From positions 1,984,001 through 2,048,000 of the forward strand of contig NZ_JACHIU010000001.1 of NCBI RefSeq assembly GCF_014207705.1: a stretch of 64,000 nt of DNA. The letters are read 5' to 3'. The translations under genes and the position numbers were made by a program. The DNA comes from Sphaerisporangium rubeum. Lineage in GTDB: Bacteria > Actinomycetota > Actinomycetes > Streptosporangiales > Streptosporangiaceae. Under the pieces are notes generated by a model. That model saw only the letters and a program-made list of their open reading frames with translations. It was not told the origin of the DNA and made no database searches. Below are positions 39,881 to 50,515 of the stretch, one piece after another (positions within the stretch are counted from its first letter, which is position 1; each line of letters starts with the position of its first letter).

Positions 39881-41449
39881 ATGGCCCAAGCGGTGGCCGC
39901 GCCTCCCGGCGCGCCGGTCAGACGAGGTCACGGCCACCCGTGGCTCACGCTCCTCGCCGTGGCACTCGGCGTGATCATGGTGATGCTGGACGGCACCGTC
40001 GTCGCCATCGCCAACCCAGTGATCGGCCAGGACCTCAACGCCTCCCTCGCCGATCTCCAGTGGGTCACCAGCGGCTACCTGCTCTCCCTGGCGGTGTTCC
40101 TCATCACCGCCGGCAAACTCGGCGACCTGTTCGGCCACAAGCGCGTCTTCATGGTCGGCATCGCCGGTTTCGCGGTGACCTCGCTCGCCATCGGCCTCAG
40201 CCAGTCCGTCGGCCTGCTCATCGCGCTGCGCGTCCTGCAGGGCCTGTTCGGCGCGCTCCTCCAGCCCGCGGCCCTCGCGCTGCTGCGCTCCGCCTTCCCC
40301 GCCGAGCGGCTGAACATGGCCATCGGCATCTGGGGTGCCGCGATCGGCGTGTCCAGCGCCGCCGGCCCCATCGTCGGCGGGCTGCTGGTCGAGAACGTCA
40401 GCTGGCAGTCGGTGTTCTTCATCAACGTCCCCGTCGGCGTCGTCGCGCTCCTGGTCGGCATGTGGGTGATCAAGGAAAGCAGGGCCGAGTCGCTGTCGAA
40501 GATCGACATCCCTGGCGTCGTGCTGCTGTCCGGCGCGATGTTCTGCCTGGTCTGGGCCATCATCAAGGCCCCTGAGTACGGCTGGCTCGACGGCCGCACC
40601 CTCGGGTTCGCCGCCGCGACCGTCGTGCTCGGCGCGGCCTTCGTGTACTGGCAGGGCAGGGCCAGGGAGCCGTTGCTGCCGCTCGGGCTGTTCCGCAACG
40701 CGTCGGTCTCCATCGGCACGGCGCTGATGGTGCTGATGGCCTTCTCGATGTTCGGCGCGATGTTCTTCCTGACCTTCTACTTCCAGGGGGTGCACGGCCT
40801 GTCCCCGCTGGAGTCGGGCATGCGCATGCTCCCGATGAGCGCCGGCATGATCGTCGCGTCCCCGCTCGCCGGGTTCGCGCTGACCAAGTTCGGCCCGAGG
40901 GTCCCGATCGCGGCCGGCATGCTGATCACCGCGACCTCGATGTTCCTGCTGTCGCGCCTCGGCCTGGAGGCCGGGTACGTCGAGACCGCGATCCCGTTCG
41001 CGCTTCTCGCCTTCGGCCTGTCCCCGGTCATGGTCGGCGCCACCGAGGTCATCGTCGGAAACGCGCCGCTGGAGCTCAGCGGCGTCGCCGGCGGCATGCA
41101 GCAGTCCGCCATGCAGGTCGGCGGCTCCCTCGGCACCGCGGTGCTCGGCGCGCTGATCACCGCCAAGGTCGCCGACGTGCTGCCGGGTCACATGGCCGCG
41201 AACAACATCCCGAGCACCCCCGCGCAGATCGAGGCGCTGAAGGGCCCGGTGTCCCTCGGCGTCGCCCCCGTCCCGCCGGGAACGCCGCAGCCGGTCGCCG
41301 ACGCGCTCACCTCGGCCGCGCACCTGTCGTTCCTGGACGGCATGCATTTCGGCTTCACCGTGGCCGTCGTCGTCGCCGTGGTGGCCGCCGGTCTCGCGCT
41401 GTTCGTCAAGGCGGGCCGCAAGACCGACATCCCTGTGCACGCGGGCTGA
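39881..41449 (+). CDS. DHA2-type MFS drug efflux transporter (EmrB/QacA)
   Basis: A 522-residue proton-driven exporter with 14 predicted helices. Helix 1 holds LDGTVVAIANPVI; motif A reads GKLGDLFGHKR; motif C-like GPIVGGLLVENVSWQSVFFINVP is present. The loop around PSTPAQIEALKGP before the last helix is typical of the group. The divergent TetR gene suggests drug-induced expression. Substrate unknown. Confidence 0.93.
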   Translation: MAQAVAAPPGAPVRRGHGHPWLTLLAVALGVIMVMLDGTVVAIANPVIGQDLNASLADLQWVTSGYLLSLAVFLITAGKLGDLFGHKRVFMVGIAGFAVTSLAIGLSQSVGLLIALRVLQGLFGALLQPAALALLRSAFPAERLNMAIGIWGAAIGVSSAAGPIVGGLLVENVSWQSVFFINVPVGVVALLVGMWVIKESRAESLSKIDIPGVVLLSGAMFCLVWAIIKAPEYGWLDGRTLGFAAATVVLGAAFVYWQGRAREPLLPLGLFRNASVSIGTALMVLMAFSMFGAMFFLTFYFQGVHGLSPLESGMRMLPMSAGMIVASPLAGFALTKFGPRVPIAAGMLITATSMFLLSRLGLEAGYVETAIPFALLAFGLSPVMVGATEVIVGNAPLELSGVAGGMQQSAMQVGGSLGTAVLGALITAKVADVLPGHMAANNIPSTPAQIEALKGPVSLGVAPVPPGTPQPVADALTSAAHLSFLDGMHFGFTVAVVVAVVAAGLALFVKAGRKTDIPVHAG

Positions 41450-41462
41450 GGCCGGACGCACG

Positions 41463-41468
41463 TAGACT
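41463..41468 (+). promoter_or_regulatory. -10 box before the DUF3039 gene
   Basis: TAGACT fits TANNNT and ends 8 bases before the GTG start without a ribosome site, implying a leaderless mRNA. Confidence 0.5.
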
Positions 41469-41476
41469 CGTTTTCC

Positions 41477-41725
41477 GTGAGCACGAAGATCCTTCCCGAG
41501 AGCGAGACCCGGCCGAACCTGTCGCACGGCGACGAAGGGGACCACGAGCGGTTCTCGCACTACGCGGACAAGAACGAGATCACCGAGAGCATGGTGACCG
41601 GCACCCCCATCCGTGCCCTCTGCGGCAAGGTCTGGGTGCCGAGCCGGGACCCGAAGCGCTACCCGGTATGCCCCGACTGCAAGGAGATCTACGAGGGTCT
41701 CCCCAAGGGCGAGTCCGGCGACTGA
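41477..41725 (+). CDS. DUF3039 family small protein
   Basis: An 82-residue actinobacterial protein with HGDEGDHERFSHYADKNEI and a CxnCPDC pattern (ALCGKVWVPSRDPKRYPVCPDCKEI) that should bind a metal through Cys residues. Function unknown. In other actinomycetes it often lies near the helicase that here follows at 43734. Confidence 0.9.
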   Translation: MSTKILPESETRPNLSHGDEGDHERFSHYADKNEITESMVTGTPIRALCGKVWVPSRDPKRYPVCPDCKEIYEGLPKGESGD

Positions 41726-41804
41726 GTGTCACTCACGGCGCCGGGCCGCGCGCCGGGCTAGCGTCAGCACTCCGACCAGTTGACCAGGGACGACGGGGGA
41801 GTGC

Positions 41805-42683
41805 ATGGCCCGGGGGGCGGTGGCGGTGTCTTTGCTGTGCCTGCTCGGGCTCGGGGCCGTCCCCGGGCCCGCGCGCGCCGGCGCCGCACCTTGTGGCGCG
41901 CCGCACGCCGCGGCGCGTCCGCAGGAGCCGCACCATCCCGAGCCCGGTGAGACGGCCCGCATGGTCGCGACCATGCGGGCACGGCTGCGTGCCGCCGCGA
42001 GGCCCGTCCCCTCGTCGATCGACGTCCCGGTCTGGGTGCACGTGCTCACCGCGGCAGGGCTCGGCGCGGACGACGACGCCGTCACCGCGCAGATCGCCAC
42101 GCTGAACGCCGCGTACGCGGGCCGGTTCGGCGGCGCGGACACCGGCATCACGTTCACGTTGCGCGGCGTGACCCGCACCGAGGAGCCGCGATGGTTCCGC
42201 GACGCGCTCGGCAACGAGGTCGCCATGAAGACCCGGCTGCACCGGGGTGGCGCAGAGACGCTCAACCTGTACGTCGGCCGGCTCGGCGAGCAGGTCCTCG
42301 GGTACTCGACCTACCCGCAGTGGCACAGGCGCCGGCCCTTCCTGGACGGCGTCGTCATCGACTGGCGCACCCTGCCCGGCGGCGCGCTGACCGACTTCAA
42401 CAAGGGCTACACCGGTGTGCACGAGATCGGCCACTGGCTCGGCCTGCTGCACACCTTCGAGAACGGCTGCGCGCCACCCGGCGACCACATCGACGACACA
42501 CCGCCGGAGAGCCGGTCGACCAGCGGCTGTCCCGAAGGCAAGGACACCTGCGCGGAGCCGGGCCTGGACCCCGTGCACAACTTCATGGACTACTCCACCG
42601 ACGCCTGCATGACCGAGTTCACCCCCGGCCAGGCGGCCCGCATGCGTGACATGTGGGCCGCGTTCCGCGCACCCGCCGTCTGA
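41805..42683 (+). CDS. Secreted M43 (pappalysin-type) zinc metalloprotease
   Basis: A 292-residue exported protease. A signal peptide (about 1-25) precedes a short pro-region. The zinc site HEIGHWLGLLH gives His206, Glu207, His210 and His216, and NFMDYSTDACM supplies the Met-turn, placing it with cytophagalysin/pappalysin enzymes. Cys pairs nearby suggest disulfides. GGGGGAG lies 6 bases before the ATG. Confidence 0.93.
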   Translation: MARGAVAVSLLCLLGLGAVPGPARAGAAPCGAPHAAARPQEPHHPEPGETARMVATMRARLRAAARPVPSSIDVPVWVHVLTAAGLGADDDAVTAQIATLNAAYAGRFGGADTGITFTLRGVTRTEEPRWFRDALGNEVAMKTRLHRGGAETLNLYVGRLGEQVLGYSTYPQWHRRRPFLDGVVIDWRTLPGGALTDFNKGYTGVHEIGHWLGLLHTFENGCAPPGDHIDDTPPESRSTSGCPEGKDTCAEPGLDPVHNFMDYSTDACMTEFTPGQAARMRDMWAAFRAPAV

Positions 42684-42690
42684 CACCGTA

Positions 42691-42720
42691 GTTCCGGCCG
42701 CCGGGGTTCCGGCCGCCGGG
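42691..42720. repeat. 15-bp tandem duplication after the metalloprotease gene
   Basis: GTTCCGGCCGCCGGG occurs twice head to tail, 8 bases after the stop codon, and CCGATACCCG/CCGATACTCG recurs further on. The rest of the gap to the next gene shows nothing else. Confidence 0.7.
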
Positions 42721-42797
42721 CCGATACCCGCCGCGTCCGCTCGTTGACGCGGGGGCACCCCCGGAGCCGATACTCGAAGGCACCGGGAGGAGTGACC

Positions 42798-43496
42798 GTG
42801 GAGGAGCACCGTACGAAACGACGGCCGTACGGCGAGCCCGTGCGGCCGCCGCGCGCGCAGGAGCAGGAGGAGGGCCTGCCCCCCTCGGCCCGCGTGTACG
42901 GCGCGCCGTCCGCGCCGTCCGGCATACGGCTGCCGCTGTGGGCCGAGCGGCTGGCCGTCCTGCTCGGTTCGGTCGCCGCGGGGGTCACCGTGGTGGCCCT
43001 GGTGGTGTCCACGGTGGTGAGCCGGGTGAACGCGCCGGACACGACCCGGCTCACCGTGTCGGACGGCCTCGCCGGTGTCACCTACCTCATGCCGCCGGGC
43101 TGGCGCGCCGGCGCGGTGCCTCCGGTGACCGGTTTCACCTCCGCCGCGGTGTACGACGGGTCGGCCATCGTGATGACCCGGCCCGGCGACCCGGTCGCGG
43201 TCTCCGGCCCGCGGGCCGCCGCGCTGTCGCTCACCGAGCTGTACGCGCGGCTGCTGCTCCATGGCGACACCGTGGACACCGTGGACGACCGTCCTGTCGA
43301 GACCGGCGGCTACACCGGCCACTCGCGCGCGCTGCGCGCCGGGTACAGCGACGTGGTGAACCGTCCGGCGTACCTGCGGGTCACGGTGCTCGCCAAGGAC
43401 GGCGCGGACACCAGCGTGGTGATCGTCGGCATGGTGCAGCCGGACGATCCGCGGCGGCGCGCCGAGATCGACGGCATGCTGGCGCTGTTGAAGTAG
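42798..43496 (+). CDS. Single-pass membrane protein of unknown function
   Basis: A 232-residue protein: a basic, Pro-rich cytoplasmic N-terminus (1-50), one membrane helix (about 54-76, LAVLLGSVAAGVTVVALVVS) and an outer domain with VTYLMPPGWRAGAVPPVTGF. I do not recognise the domain. GTG 42798 is chosen for GGGAGGA upstream; GTG 42792 is next best. Confidence 0.75.
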   Translation: MEEHRTKRRPYGEPVRPPRAQEQEEGLPPSARVYGAPSAPSGIRLPLWAERLAVLLGSVAAGVTVVALVVSTVVSRVNAPDTTRLTVSDGLAGVTYLMPPGWRAGAVPPVTGFTSAAVYDGSAIVMTRPGDPVAVSGPRAAALSLTELYARLLLHGDTVDTVDDRPVETGGYTGHSRALRAGYSDVVNRPAYLRVTVLAKDGADTSVVIVGMVQPDDPRRRAEIDGMLALLK

Positions 43497-43593
43497 AAGC
43501 GGCAGGTCAGGCGGGGGGACGGTGACGCGGGCCCTGCCGGTTCCGCGGGGGAAGGCGCGTCCTGTCGGTGGTCCCTACTATCGTGGCTTCACT

Positions 43594-43737
43594 GTGAGGC
43601 AGCGATACGACGACACGATCATGCGCCGGGCTGCGGCCCCGGCGGCCGGGAGAGGTTCGAGGAGGAGGTCGGCGTTGAGCCTGTCCGCCGTGTCAACCCC
43701 GCCGTTCGCCCGCCGCGCGCGCGGGGGGTGTGCGTGA
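43594..43737 (+). CDS. Possible 47-residue leader ORF coupled to the helicase gene
   Basis: A GTG 12 bases after a TACTAT -10 box opens a 47-residue basic frame whose TGA overlaps the helicase GTG (GTGA). Inside it, GAGGAGGAGG precedes an in-frame TTG at 43675. Composition is low-complexity (Arg/Ala/Ser), so it may be chance. If real it is a leader peptide or coupling device. Confidence 0.3.
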   Translation: MRQRYDDTIMRRAAAPAAGRGSRRRSALSLSAVSTPPFARRARGGCA

Positions 43738-45491
43738 GCAACTTCGCGGCGTCCCACCTCTCCCCGTCCTATCCCGACCGCGCCGCCTGGGGCACCGCGC
43801 CGCGGCTGCGCGCGTGGCAGCAGGAGGCGTTCGAGCTCTACTTCCGGCGTGAGCCGCGCGATTTCCTCACCGTCGCCACCCCCGGCGCCGGCAAGACGAC
43901 CTACGCGCTGCGCATCGCCAGCGAGCTGCTCACCCGCGGCGTCGTGCGGTCCATCACCGTCGTCACCCCCACCGAGCACCTCAAGCGCCAGTGGGCCGAC
44001 GCCGCGGGCCGGGTCGGCATCCCCATCGACCCGGAGTTCAAGAACAGCCAAGGCGCCACGTCGCGCGACTACCTCGGTGTGGCGGTGACGTACGCGCAGG
44101 TGGCGATGCACCCGGCGCTCCACCGTGCGCGCACCGAGGGCCGCAGGACCCTGGTGATCTTCGACGAGATCCACCACGCGGGTGACGCGAAGTCCTGGGG
44201 TGACGGCGTGCGCGAGGCGTTCGAACCCGCCGCGCGCCGGCTGGCCCTCACCGGCACCCCGTTCCGGTCCGACACCAACCCCATCCCTTTCGTCACCTAC
44301 GCCGAGGACGGCGAGGGGGTGCGGCGCAGCGTCTCCGACTACTCCTACGGCTACGCGCCGGCGCTCGCCGACGGCGTGGTCCGGCCGGTCATCTTCCTGG
44401 CGTACGCCGGCGAGATGCGGTGGCGCACCCGCGCCGGCGACGAGATCACCGCGACGCTCGGCACGCCGCTCACCAAGGACCAGCTCGGCCAGGCGTGGCG
44501 CGCGGCGCTCGACCCCAAGGGCGACTGGATCCGCCAGGTGCTCGTGGCGGCCGACCGGCGCCTCACCGAGGTGCGGCGCGGCGTGCCGGACGCCGGGGCC
44601 ATGGTGATCGCCAGCGACCACGAGACCGCCAGGTCGTACGCGCGGCTGCTGCGCGAGATCACCGGCCAGGGGGCCACGGTCGTGCTCTCGGACGACCCCG
44701 GCGCCTCCGCCAAGATCAAGCAGTTCACCGCCTCGGAGGAGCGGTGGCTGGTGGCCGTCCGCATGGTGTCGGAAGGGGTGGACATCCCGCGCCTCGCGGT
44801 CGGGGTGTACGCCACGAGCACTTCCACGCCGCTGTTCTTCGCGCAGGCGGTGGGCCGTTTCGTCCGTGCGCGCAAGCGCGGCGAGATGGCGTCGGTGTTC
44901 CTGCCGTCGGTGCCGACCCTCATGGGGCTGGCCGGCGAGATGGAGGCGCAGCGCGACCACGTCCTGGACCGCAAGCTCCCCGAGGAGGGGCTGGACGATT
45001 TCCTCGTCGAGGACGCTCAGCGCAAGAAGGACAGCCCCGACGTCCTCGGCGACGAGCTGCCGTTCGAGACCGTCGAGGCGTCCGCGACGTTCGACCGCGT
45101 CCTGTTCGACGGCGGCGAGTTCGGCACCGGCGCCGAGCCCGGCTCCCCCGAGGAGGAGGACTTCCTCGGCCTGCCGGGCCTGCTCGAACCCGACCAGGTG
45201 GCCGTCCTGCTGCGCAAGCACCAGGCCGACCAGCAGGCCGCGCGCCGCCGCCAGGCCGCCGAGACCCGGCCCGAGCCCGTGCTCGCTCCTCACGAGGAGA
45301 TCGCGGCCCTGCGCAAGGAGCTGAACGGCCTGGTCGGCGCCTGGAACCACCGCACCGGCCAGCCCCACGGCGTCATCCACGCCGAGCTGCGCCGCGTCTG
45401 CGGCGGCCCCGCCATCGCGCAGGCGTCCACCGAGGAGATACGCAAACGCATCGACACCATCCGCAAGTGGGCCACCCAGCGCGGCCGCTGA
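43734..45491 (+). CDS. DEAD/DEAH (XPB-like) superfamily 2 helicase
   Basis: A 585-residue SF2 ATPase. Motif I ATPGAGKTTYALRIA, motif II IFDEIHHAGD, motif III LTGTPFRSD, and motif VI QAVGRFVRARKRG are seen. An acidic linker (about 430-500) and a C-terminal helical domain follow. I recall this conserved actinobacterial helicase near DUF3039; substrate unknown. GTG 43734 is preferred to 43728 because of spacing from GGGGGG. Confidence 0.9.
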   Translation: MSNFAASHLSPSYPDRAAWGTAPRLRAWQQEAFELYFRREPRDFLTVATPGAGKTTYALRIASELLTRGVVRSITVVTPTEHLKRQWADAAGRVGIPIDPEFKNSQGATSRDYLGVAVTYAQVAMHPALHRARTEGRRTLVIFDEIHHAGDAKSWGDGVREAFEPAARRLALTGTPFRSDTNPIPFVTYAEDGEGVRRSVSDYSYGYAPALADGVVRPVIFLAYAGEMRWRTRAGDEITATLGTPLTKDQLGQAWRAALDPKGDWIRQVLVAADRRLTEVRRGVPDAGAMVIASDHETARSYARLLREITGQGATVVLSDDPGASAKIKQFTASEERWLVAVRMVSEGVDIPRLAVGVYATSTSTPLFFAQAVGRFVRARKRGEMASVFLPSVPTLMGLAGEMEAQRDHVLDRKLPEEGLDDFLVEDAQRKKDSPDVLGDELPFETVEASATFDRVLFDGGEFGTGAEPGSPEEEDFLGLPGLLEPDQVAVLLRKHQADQQAARRRQAAETRPEPVLAPHEEIAALRKELNGLVGAWNHRTGQPHGVIHAELRRVCGGPAIAQASTEEIRKRIDTIRKWATQRGR

Positions 45492-45651
45492 CACCGGCGG
45501 AAAGCGCCGTCACGGACCTCTCGCCGGTGTGACGCGACCCGTGATCAGGGGGAATGCGCCGACGTTGATCTCTCGCCGGTGTGACGCGACCTGTGATCAG
45601 GGGGAATGCGCCGACGTTGATCTCTCGCCGGTGTGACGCGACCCGTGATCA
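45489..45651. repeat. 52-bp tandem repeats after the helicase stop
   Basis: Units starting CTCTCGCCGGTG begin at 45518, 45570 and 45622 (52-base period), nearly identical, the third partial. The block before the first unit, starting with the helicase TGA (45489), aligns loosely with the same unit at TGATCAGG (45542), so the array probably grew from the gene end. There are no spacers, so it is not CRISPR. No gene is inside. Confidence 0.8.
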
Positions 45652-45672
45652 CGGCTCGCCGGTGTTCGGGGG

Positions 45673-46248
45673 TCAGGCCGAGGCGACCACCGGGGTGCCG
45701 ACGAGTTCCACCCCGGCGGCGCGCAGGTCGGCGAGGGCCGCGTCGGTGGTGGGACGGGCCACGCCGGCGGTGAGGTCGAGCAGGACGCGTACGGCGAAGC
45801 CCTCGCGCGCGGCGTCGAGCGCGGTGGCGCGCACGCAGTGGTCGGTGGCGATGCCGACCACGTCCACCGCCGACACGTCGCGGGACCGCAGCCAGTCGGC
45901 GAGGCCGGCGCCGTCCGCGCCGTGGCCCTCGAAGCCGCTGTAGGCGGCGCTGTCGCGTCCCTTGCTGAAGACCTCCTCGACCCGCGAGGTGTCGAGCGCC
46001 GGGTGGAACGCGGCCCCTTCGGTGCCGGCGACGCAGTGCGGAGGCCAGGTGCGCGCGTAGTCGGGGTGGTCGGAGAAGTGGTCGCCGGGGTCCACGTGGT
46101 GGTCCCGGGTGGCCACCACGTGGTCGTAGCCCGCCGAGGCGGCGTGCGGCCCGATGGCCGCCGCCACCCCCGCGCCACCCTGGACGGCCAGGCTGCCGCC
46201 TTCGCAGAAGTCGTTCTGCACGTCCACGATCACCAGCGTGGTCTTCAT
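45673..46248 (-). CDS. pncA: Nicotinamidase/pyrazinamidase
   Basis: A 191-residue amidase converting nicotinamide to nicotinate in NAD salvage. The triad is Asp9 (IVDVQNDF), Lys96 (VFSKGRDS) and Cys138 (TDHCVRAT), the same spacing as known PncA. Metal ligands are in TRDHHVDPGDHFSDH. The downstream product enzyme, nicotinate phosphoribosyltransferase, lies 27 bases upstream on the same strand, so the two form an operon. Confidence 0.95.
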   Translation of the reverse strand: MKTTLVIVDVQNDFCEGGSLAVQGGAGVAAAIGPHAASAGYDHVVATRDHHVDPGDHFSDHPDYARTWPPHCVAGTEGAAFHPALDTSRVEEVFSKGRDSAAYSGFEGHGADGAGLADWLRSRDVSAVDVVGIATDHCVRATALDAAREGFAVRVLLDLTAGVARPTTDAALADLRAAGVELVGTPVVASA

Positions 46249-46275
46249 CGGGGGTCCTTTCCGCCGCGAGGTGGG

Positions 46276-47628
46276 TCAGGTGAACACCGTGGGGACGGCC
46301 GCGTCCCCTGGCGACAGGTGGTGCGCGTCCTTCGGCAACTCCGCCACCGAGGCGCGGTGCCGTTCTCGAGCCTCGGCGAGCGGTTCCCGGCCCACGACCG
46401 CGCCGCCGCGCACCAGTGGACGCAGCAACGGCCGGGTTCCCGCCGGCGCGGGGGAGCCAGGCACAGGTGAGCCAGGCACGGTTGAGCCAGGCACGGGGGA
46501 GTCGGTCACGGGGGAGTCCGGCAGGACGGACACCAGCTCGCAGGTCGCGACGCCGTCCTCCAATGTGCGGAACGCCGTCTTGCGGCCCCCTCGGCTGGGT
46601 TTGCCGACCGACCGCTTGGCCACCGGCCGCAGCGTCCCGCCGGAGTCCTCACGGGCCACCAGCTTGTACACCAGGGACGCGGTCGGCGCTCCCGAGCCGG
46701 TGACCACCGATGTGCCGACGCCGTACCCGTCCACGGGGGCCGCGGCGAGCGCGGCGATGGCGTACTCGTCGAGGTCCCCGGTGACCACGACGCGGGTGCC
46801 GGTGGCGCCGAGCCCGTCCAGCATGTCCCGCACCTCGTGCGCGACGGCCCTGAGGTCCCCTGAGTCGATGCGCACCGCGCCGAGCCGCGGCCCGGCGAGC
46901 TCCACCGCCGTGCGCACCGCCTTGGCGACGTCGTAGGTGTCCACCAGCAACGTCGTGTCCGTGCCGAGGAAGTCGAGCTGCGCCTGGAACGCGTCGTGCT
47001 CGGAGTCGTGCAGCAGCGTGAAGGCGTGCGCCGCCGTCCCCGCCGTCGGCACGCCGTACAGGCGGCCCGCCATCAGGTTGGACGTGGACCCGAACCCCGC
47101 GACGTACGCCGCGCGCGCCGCCGCGACCGCCGCGGCCTCATGGGTGCGGCGCGACCCCATCTCGATGATCGGCCGCTCACCGGCCGCGCGCACCATGCGC
47201 GACGCCGCCGACGCCACCGCCGAGTCGTGGTTGAGTATGGAAAGGATCAGCGTCTCCAGCAGCACCGCCTCGGCGAAGGTGCCGTCCACCACCATGATCG
47301 GCGAACCGGGGAAGTAGCACTCGCCTTCGGCGTACCCGTGCACGTCCCCGGAGAAGCGGTAACCGGCGAGGTAGTCGAGCGTGCGCTCGTCCACCACCCG
47401 TGCGCGCCGCAGGAACTCGATCTCCTGCTCGCCGAACGTGAAATCCTCCAGAGCGTCGAGCACCCGTCCGGTGCCGGCGACCACGCCGTACCTGCGTCCC
47501 TGCGGCAGGTGGCGCGCGAACACCTCGAAGACCGCTCTGCGGTGCGCGGCCCCGCTGCCGAGCGCCGCCTCCAGCATCGTCAGCTCATAGTGATCGGTGA
47601 GCAACGCGGCGCTCATGGGCATCTTCAC
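46276..47628 (-). CDS. pncB: Nicotinate phosphoribosyltransferase
   Basis: A 450-residue enzyme making nicotinate mononucleotide. [33 protein letters not shown] and [17 protein letters not shown] are the conserved blocks. An insertion of five pentapeptides (PDSPV/PGSPV type) lies near the C-terminus. GTG 47628 is favoured because a TACTCT box (47636-47641) sits 7 bases upstream; ATG 47622 or 47616 are alternatives. It is divergent from clpS, only 39 bases apart. Confidence 0.92.
   Translation of the reverse strand: MKMPMSAALLTDHYELTMLEAALGSGAAHRRAVFEVFARHLPQGRRYGVVAGTGRVLDALEDFTFGEQEIEFLRRARVVDERTLDYLAGYRFSGDVHGYAEGECYFPGSPIMVVDGTFAEAVLLETLILSILNHDSAVASAASRMVRAAGERPIIEMGSRRTHEAAAVAAARAAYVAGFGSTSNLMAGRLYGVPTAGTAAHAFTLLHDSEHDAFQAQLDFLGTDTTLLVDTYDVAKAVRTAVELAGPRLGAVRIDSGDLRAVAHEVRDMLDGLGATGTRVVVTGDLDEYAIAALAAAPVDGYGVGTSVVTGSGAPTASLVYKLVAREDSGGTLRPVAKRSVGKPSRGGRKTAFRTLEDGVATCELVSVLPDSPVTDSPVPGSTVPGSPVPGSPAPAGTRPLLRPLVRGGAVVGREPLAEARERHRASVAELPKDAHHLSPGDAAVPTVFT
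46454..46528. repeat. 15-bp repeats coding a Pro/Ser pentapeptide insert in pncB
   Basis: Five 15-base units (GAGCCAGGCACGG-like) in frame encode consecutive [20 protein letters not shown] and PGSPA. The period is exact and the outer units have drifted most. Confidence 0.8.
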
Positions 47629-47635
47629 AAGTCGA

Positions 47636-47641
47636 AGAGTA
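47636..47641 (-). promoter_or_regulatory. -10 box before pncB
   Basis: TACTCT on the minus strand fits TANNNT, 7 bases before GTG 47628. The divergent clpS start is 27 bases away, so the two promoters overlap. Confidence 0.5.
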
Positions 47642-47667
47642 CGCACGGGGTAGGGCAGGATGGGAAG

Positions 47668-47958
47668 GTGGGTAGTACCGCTCCAGCCGAAGTGGCGCGT
47701 CCCGAGTCGGACGTCCGCCCCGACCTGCCGTGGCTGACGATCGTGTGGAACGACCCGGTGAACCTGATGTCGTACGTCACCTATGTGTTCCAGACCGTTT
47801 TCGGCTACCCCAAGGCCAAGGCGGAGAAGCTCATGCTCGACGTCCACCACAAAGGCAGGGCCGTGGTGGCCAGCGGCACGCGCGAGGAGATGGAGCGCGA
47901 CGTGCAGATCCTCCACTCGTACGGCCTGTGGGCCACCGTGCAGCGGGACTCGGCGTGA
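47668..47958 (+). CDS. clpS: ClpS adaptor for the Clp protease (N-degron recognition)
   Basis: A 96-residue adaptor that delivers proteins with certain N-terminal residues to ClpC/ClpP. The N-degron pocket is formed by [14 protein letters not shown] and the VHHKGRAVV helix. GTG 47668 gives a short disordered N-terminus of about 20 residues, typical of ClpS. The stop overlaps the next gene's start (GTGA). Confidence 0.94.
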   Translation: MGSTAPAEVARPESDVRPDLPWLTIVWNDPVNLMSYVTYVFQTVFGYPKAKAEKLMLDVHHKGRAVVASGTREEMERDVQILHSYGLWATVQRDSA

Positions 47959-48482
47959 GCACGGGGTTCCGCGCGGCGCGCGGCGGCGGCGTCACCATCG
48001 ACCTCGACGCCGGCGAGGCGTCGATCCTGCGTTCCCTCGTGGCGCAGATCCTCGGCCTGGTGCAGCCGGCCGCGGTCAGCGACGACCCGTTGGAGCGGGC
48101 CCTCGGCATCGGCGCGGCGGAGGAGCCGTCCGACCCGGTGCTCGCCAGGCTGTTCCCCTCGGCGTACGCCGACGACGACAAGGCCGCCTCGGAGTTCCGC
48201 CGCTACACCGAGGCCACGCTGCGCGACGGGAAGCGCTCGGACGCCGAGACTCTGCTGGGGACGGCCGAGCAGGGCCGGGTGGAGCTGACCGGTGAGCAGG
48301 CCGGCGCGTGGCTGCGCGCGCTCAACGACGTGCGGCTGGCGCTCGGCGTGCGGCTGGAGGTCACCGAGGAGATCCACGACGAGCTGGCCGAGATGCGCGA
48401 GGACGATCCTCGGTACCCGGCGTTCGTCACCTACGACTGGCTGACCTATCTGCAGGACACGCTCGTCCGGGCACTTTGGTAG
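47955..48482 (+). CDS. DUF2017 family protein
   Basis: A 175-residue acidic protein of the actinobacterial DUF2017 family, regularly found after clpS. Conserved parts are [18 protein letters not shown] and the end [16 protein letters not shown]. It is predicted to be helical; function unknown, though constant linkage to ClpS suggests a role in protein turnover. It starts at a GTG inside the clpS stop. Confidence 0.9.
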   Translation: MSTGFRAARGGGVTIDLDAGEASILRSLVAQILGLVQPAAVSDDPLERALGIGAAEEPSDPVLARLFPSAYADDDKAASEFRRYTEATLRDGKRSDAETLLGTAEQGRVELTGEQAGAWLRALNDVRLALGVRLEVTEEIHDELAEMREDDPRYPAFVTYDWLTYLQDTLVRALW

Positions 48483-48491
48483 CTTCCAGGC

Positions 48492-48899
48492 ATGCTGACG
48501 ATCGCACGGGAGCTGGCGGACAAGATCATCGCGCATGCGTGGGCCGACCACCCGGACGAGGCCTGCGGAGTGATCGCCGGGCCCGCCGGCTCGGACCGGC
48601 CCGAGCGTTTCGTGCCGATGGAGAACGCCGAGCGTTCCCCCACGTTCTACCGCTTCGACTCCACCGAGCACTTCAAGGTGTGGCGCGAGATGGACGACCG
48701 CGACGAGGAGCCGGTGGTGATCTACCACTCGCACACCTCGACCGAGGCCTACCCCTCGCGCACCGACGTCTCCTACGCCGGCGAGCCGAACGCGCACTAC
48801 GTCCTGGTGTCCACCGCGGACCCCGGCGACGTGCAGTTCCGCTCCTTCCGCATCGTGGACGGCGAGATCACCGAGGAGCCGGTCGAGATCGTCGGCTGA
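48492..48899 (+). CDS. JAMM (M67) metalloprotease, Mec+-like
   Basis: A 135-residue zinc peptidase. The JAMM motif is His79-x-His81-x7-Ser89-x2-Asp92 (HSHTSTEAYPSRTD), with a likely catalytic Glu in HPDEACGVI. In Mycobacterium tuberculosis the related Mec releases cysteine from CysO-Cys. Linkage to cysO and cysM supports that role, and it could also trim the CysO C-terminus. Confidence 0.93.
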   Translation: MLTIARELADKIIAHAWADHPDEACGVIAGPAGSDRPERFVPMENAERSPTFYRFDSTEHFKVWREMDDRDEEPVVIYHSHTSTEAYPSRTDVSYAGEPNAHYVLVSTADPGDVQFRSFRIVDGEITEEPVEIVG

Positions 48900-50438
<1,539 letters not shown>

Positions 50439-50450
50439 TCGCCACGCTCG

Positions 50451-50509
50451 CGCTCCGGGCCGTCCGTTAGAGTGGGGGCCCAGAACAACATTCGGTACGG
50501 CCCGGAGCG
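50451..50509 (+). promoter_or_regulatory. Long hairpin overlapping the thioesterase ribosome site
   Basis: CGCTCCGGGCCGT (50451-50463) and ACGGCCCGGAGCG (50497-50509) are a perfect 13-bp inverted repeat separated by 33 bases. The right arm includes GGAGCG just before the thioesterase ATG (50516). In a transcript coming from cysM it could hide the ribosome site; TAGAGT in the loop may be a separate promoter. Confidence 0.5.
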
Positions 50510-50515
50510 AGGCGC

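Noticed and set aside
45489-45651. CRISPR array
   Set aside because: Units are directly adjacent with no unique spacers and no cas genes are near; it is a plain tandem repeat.
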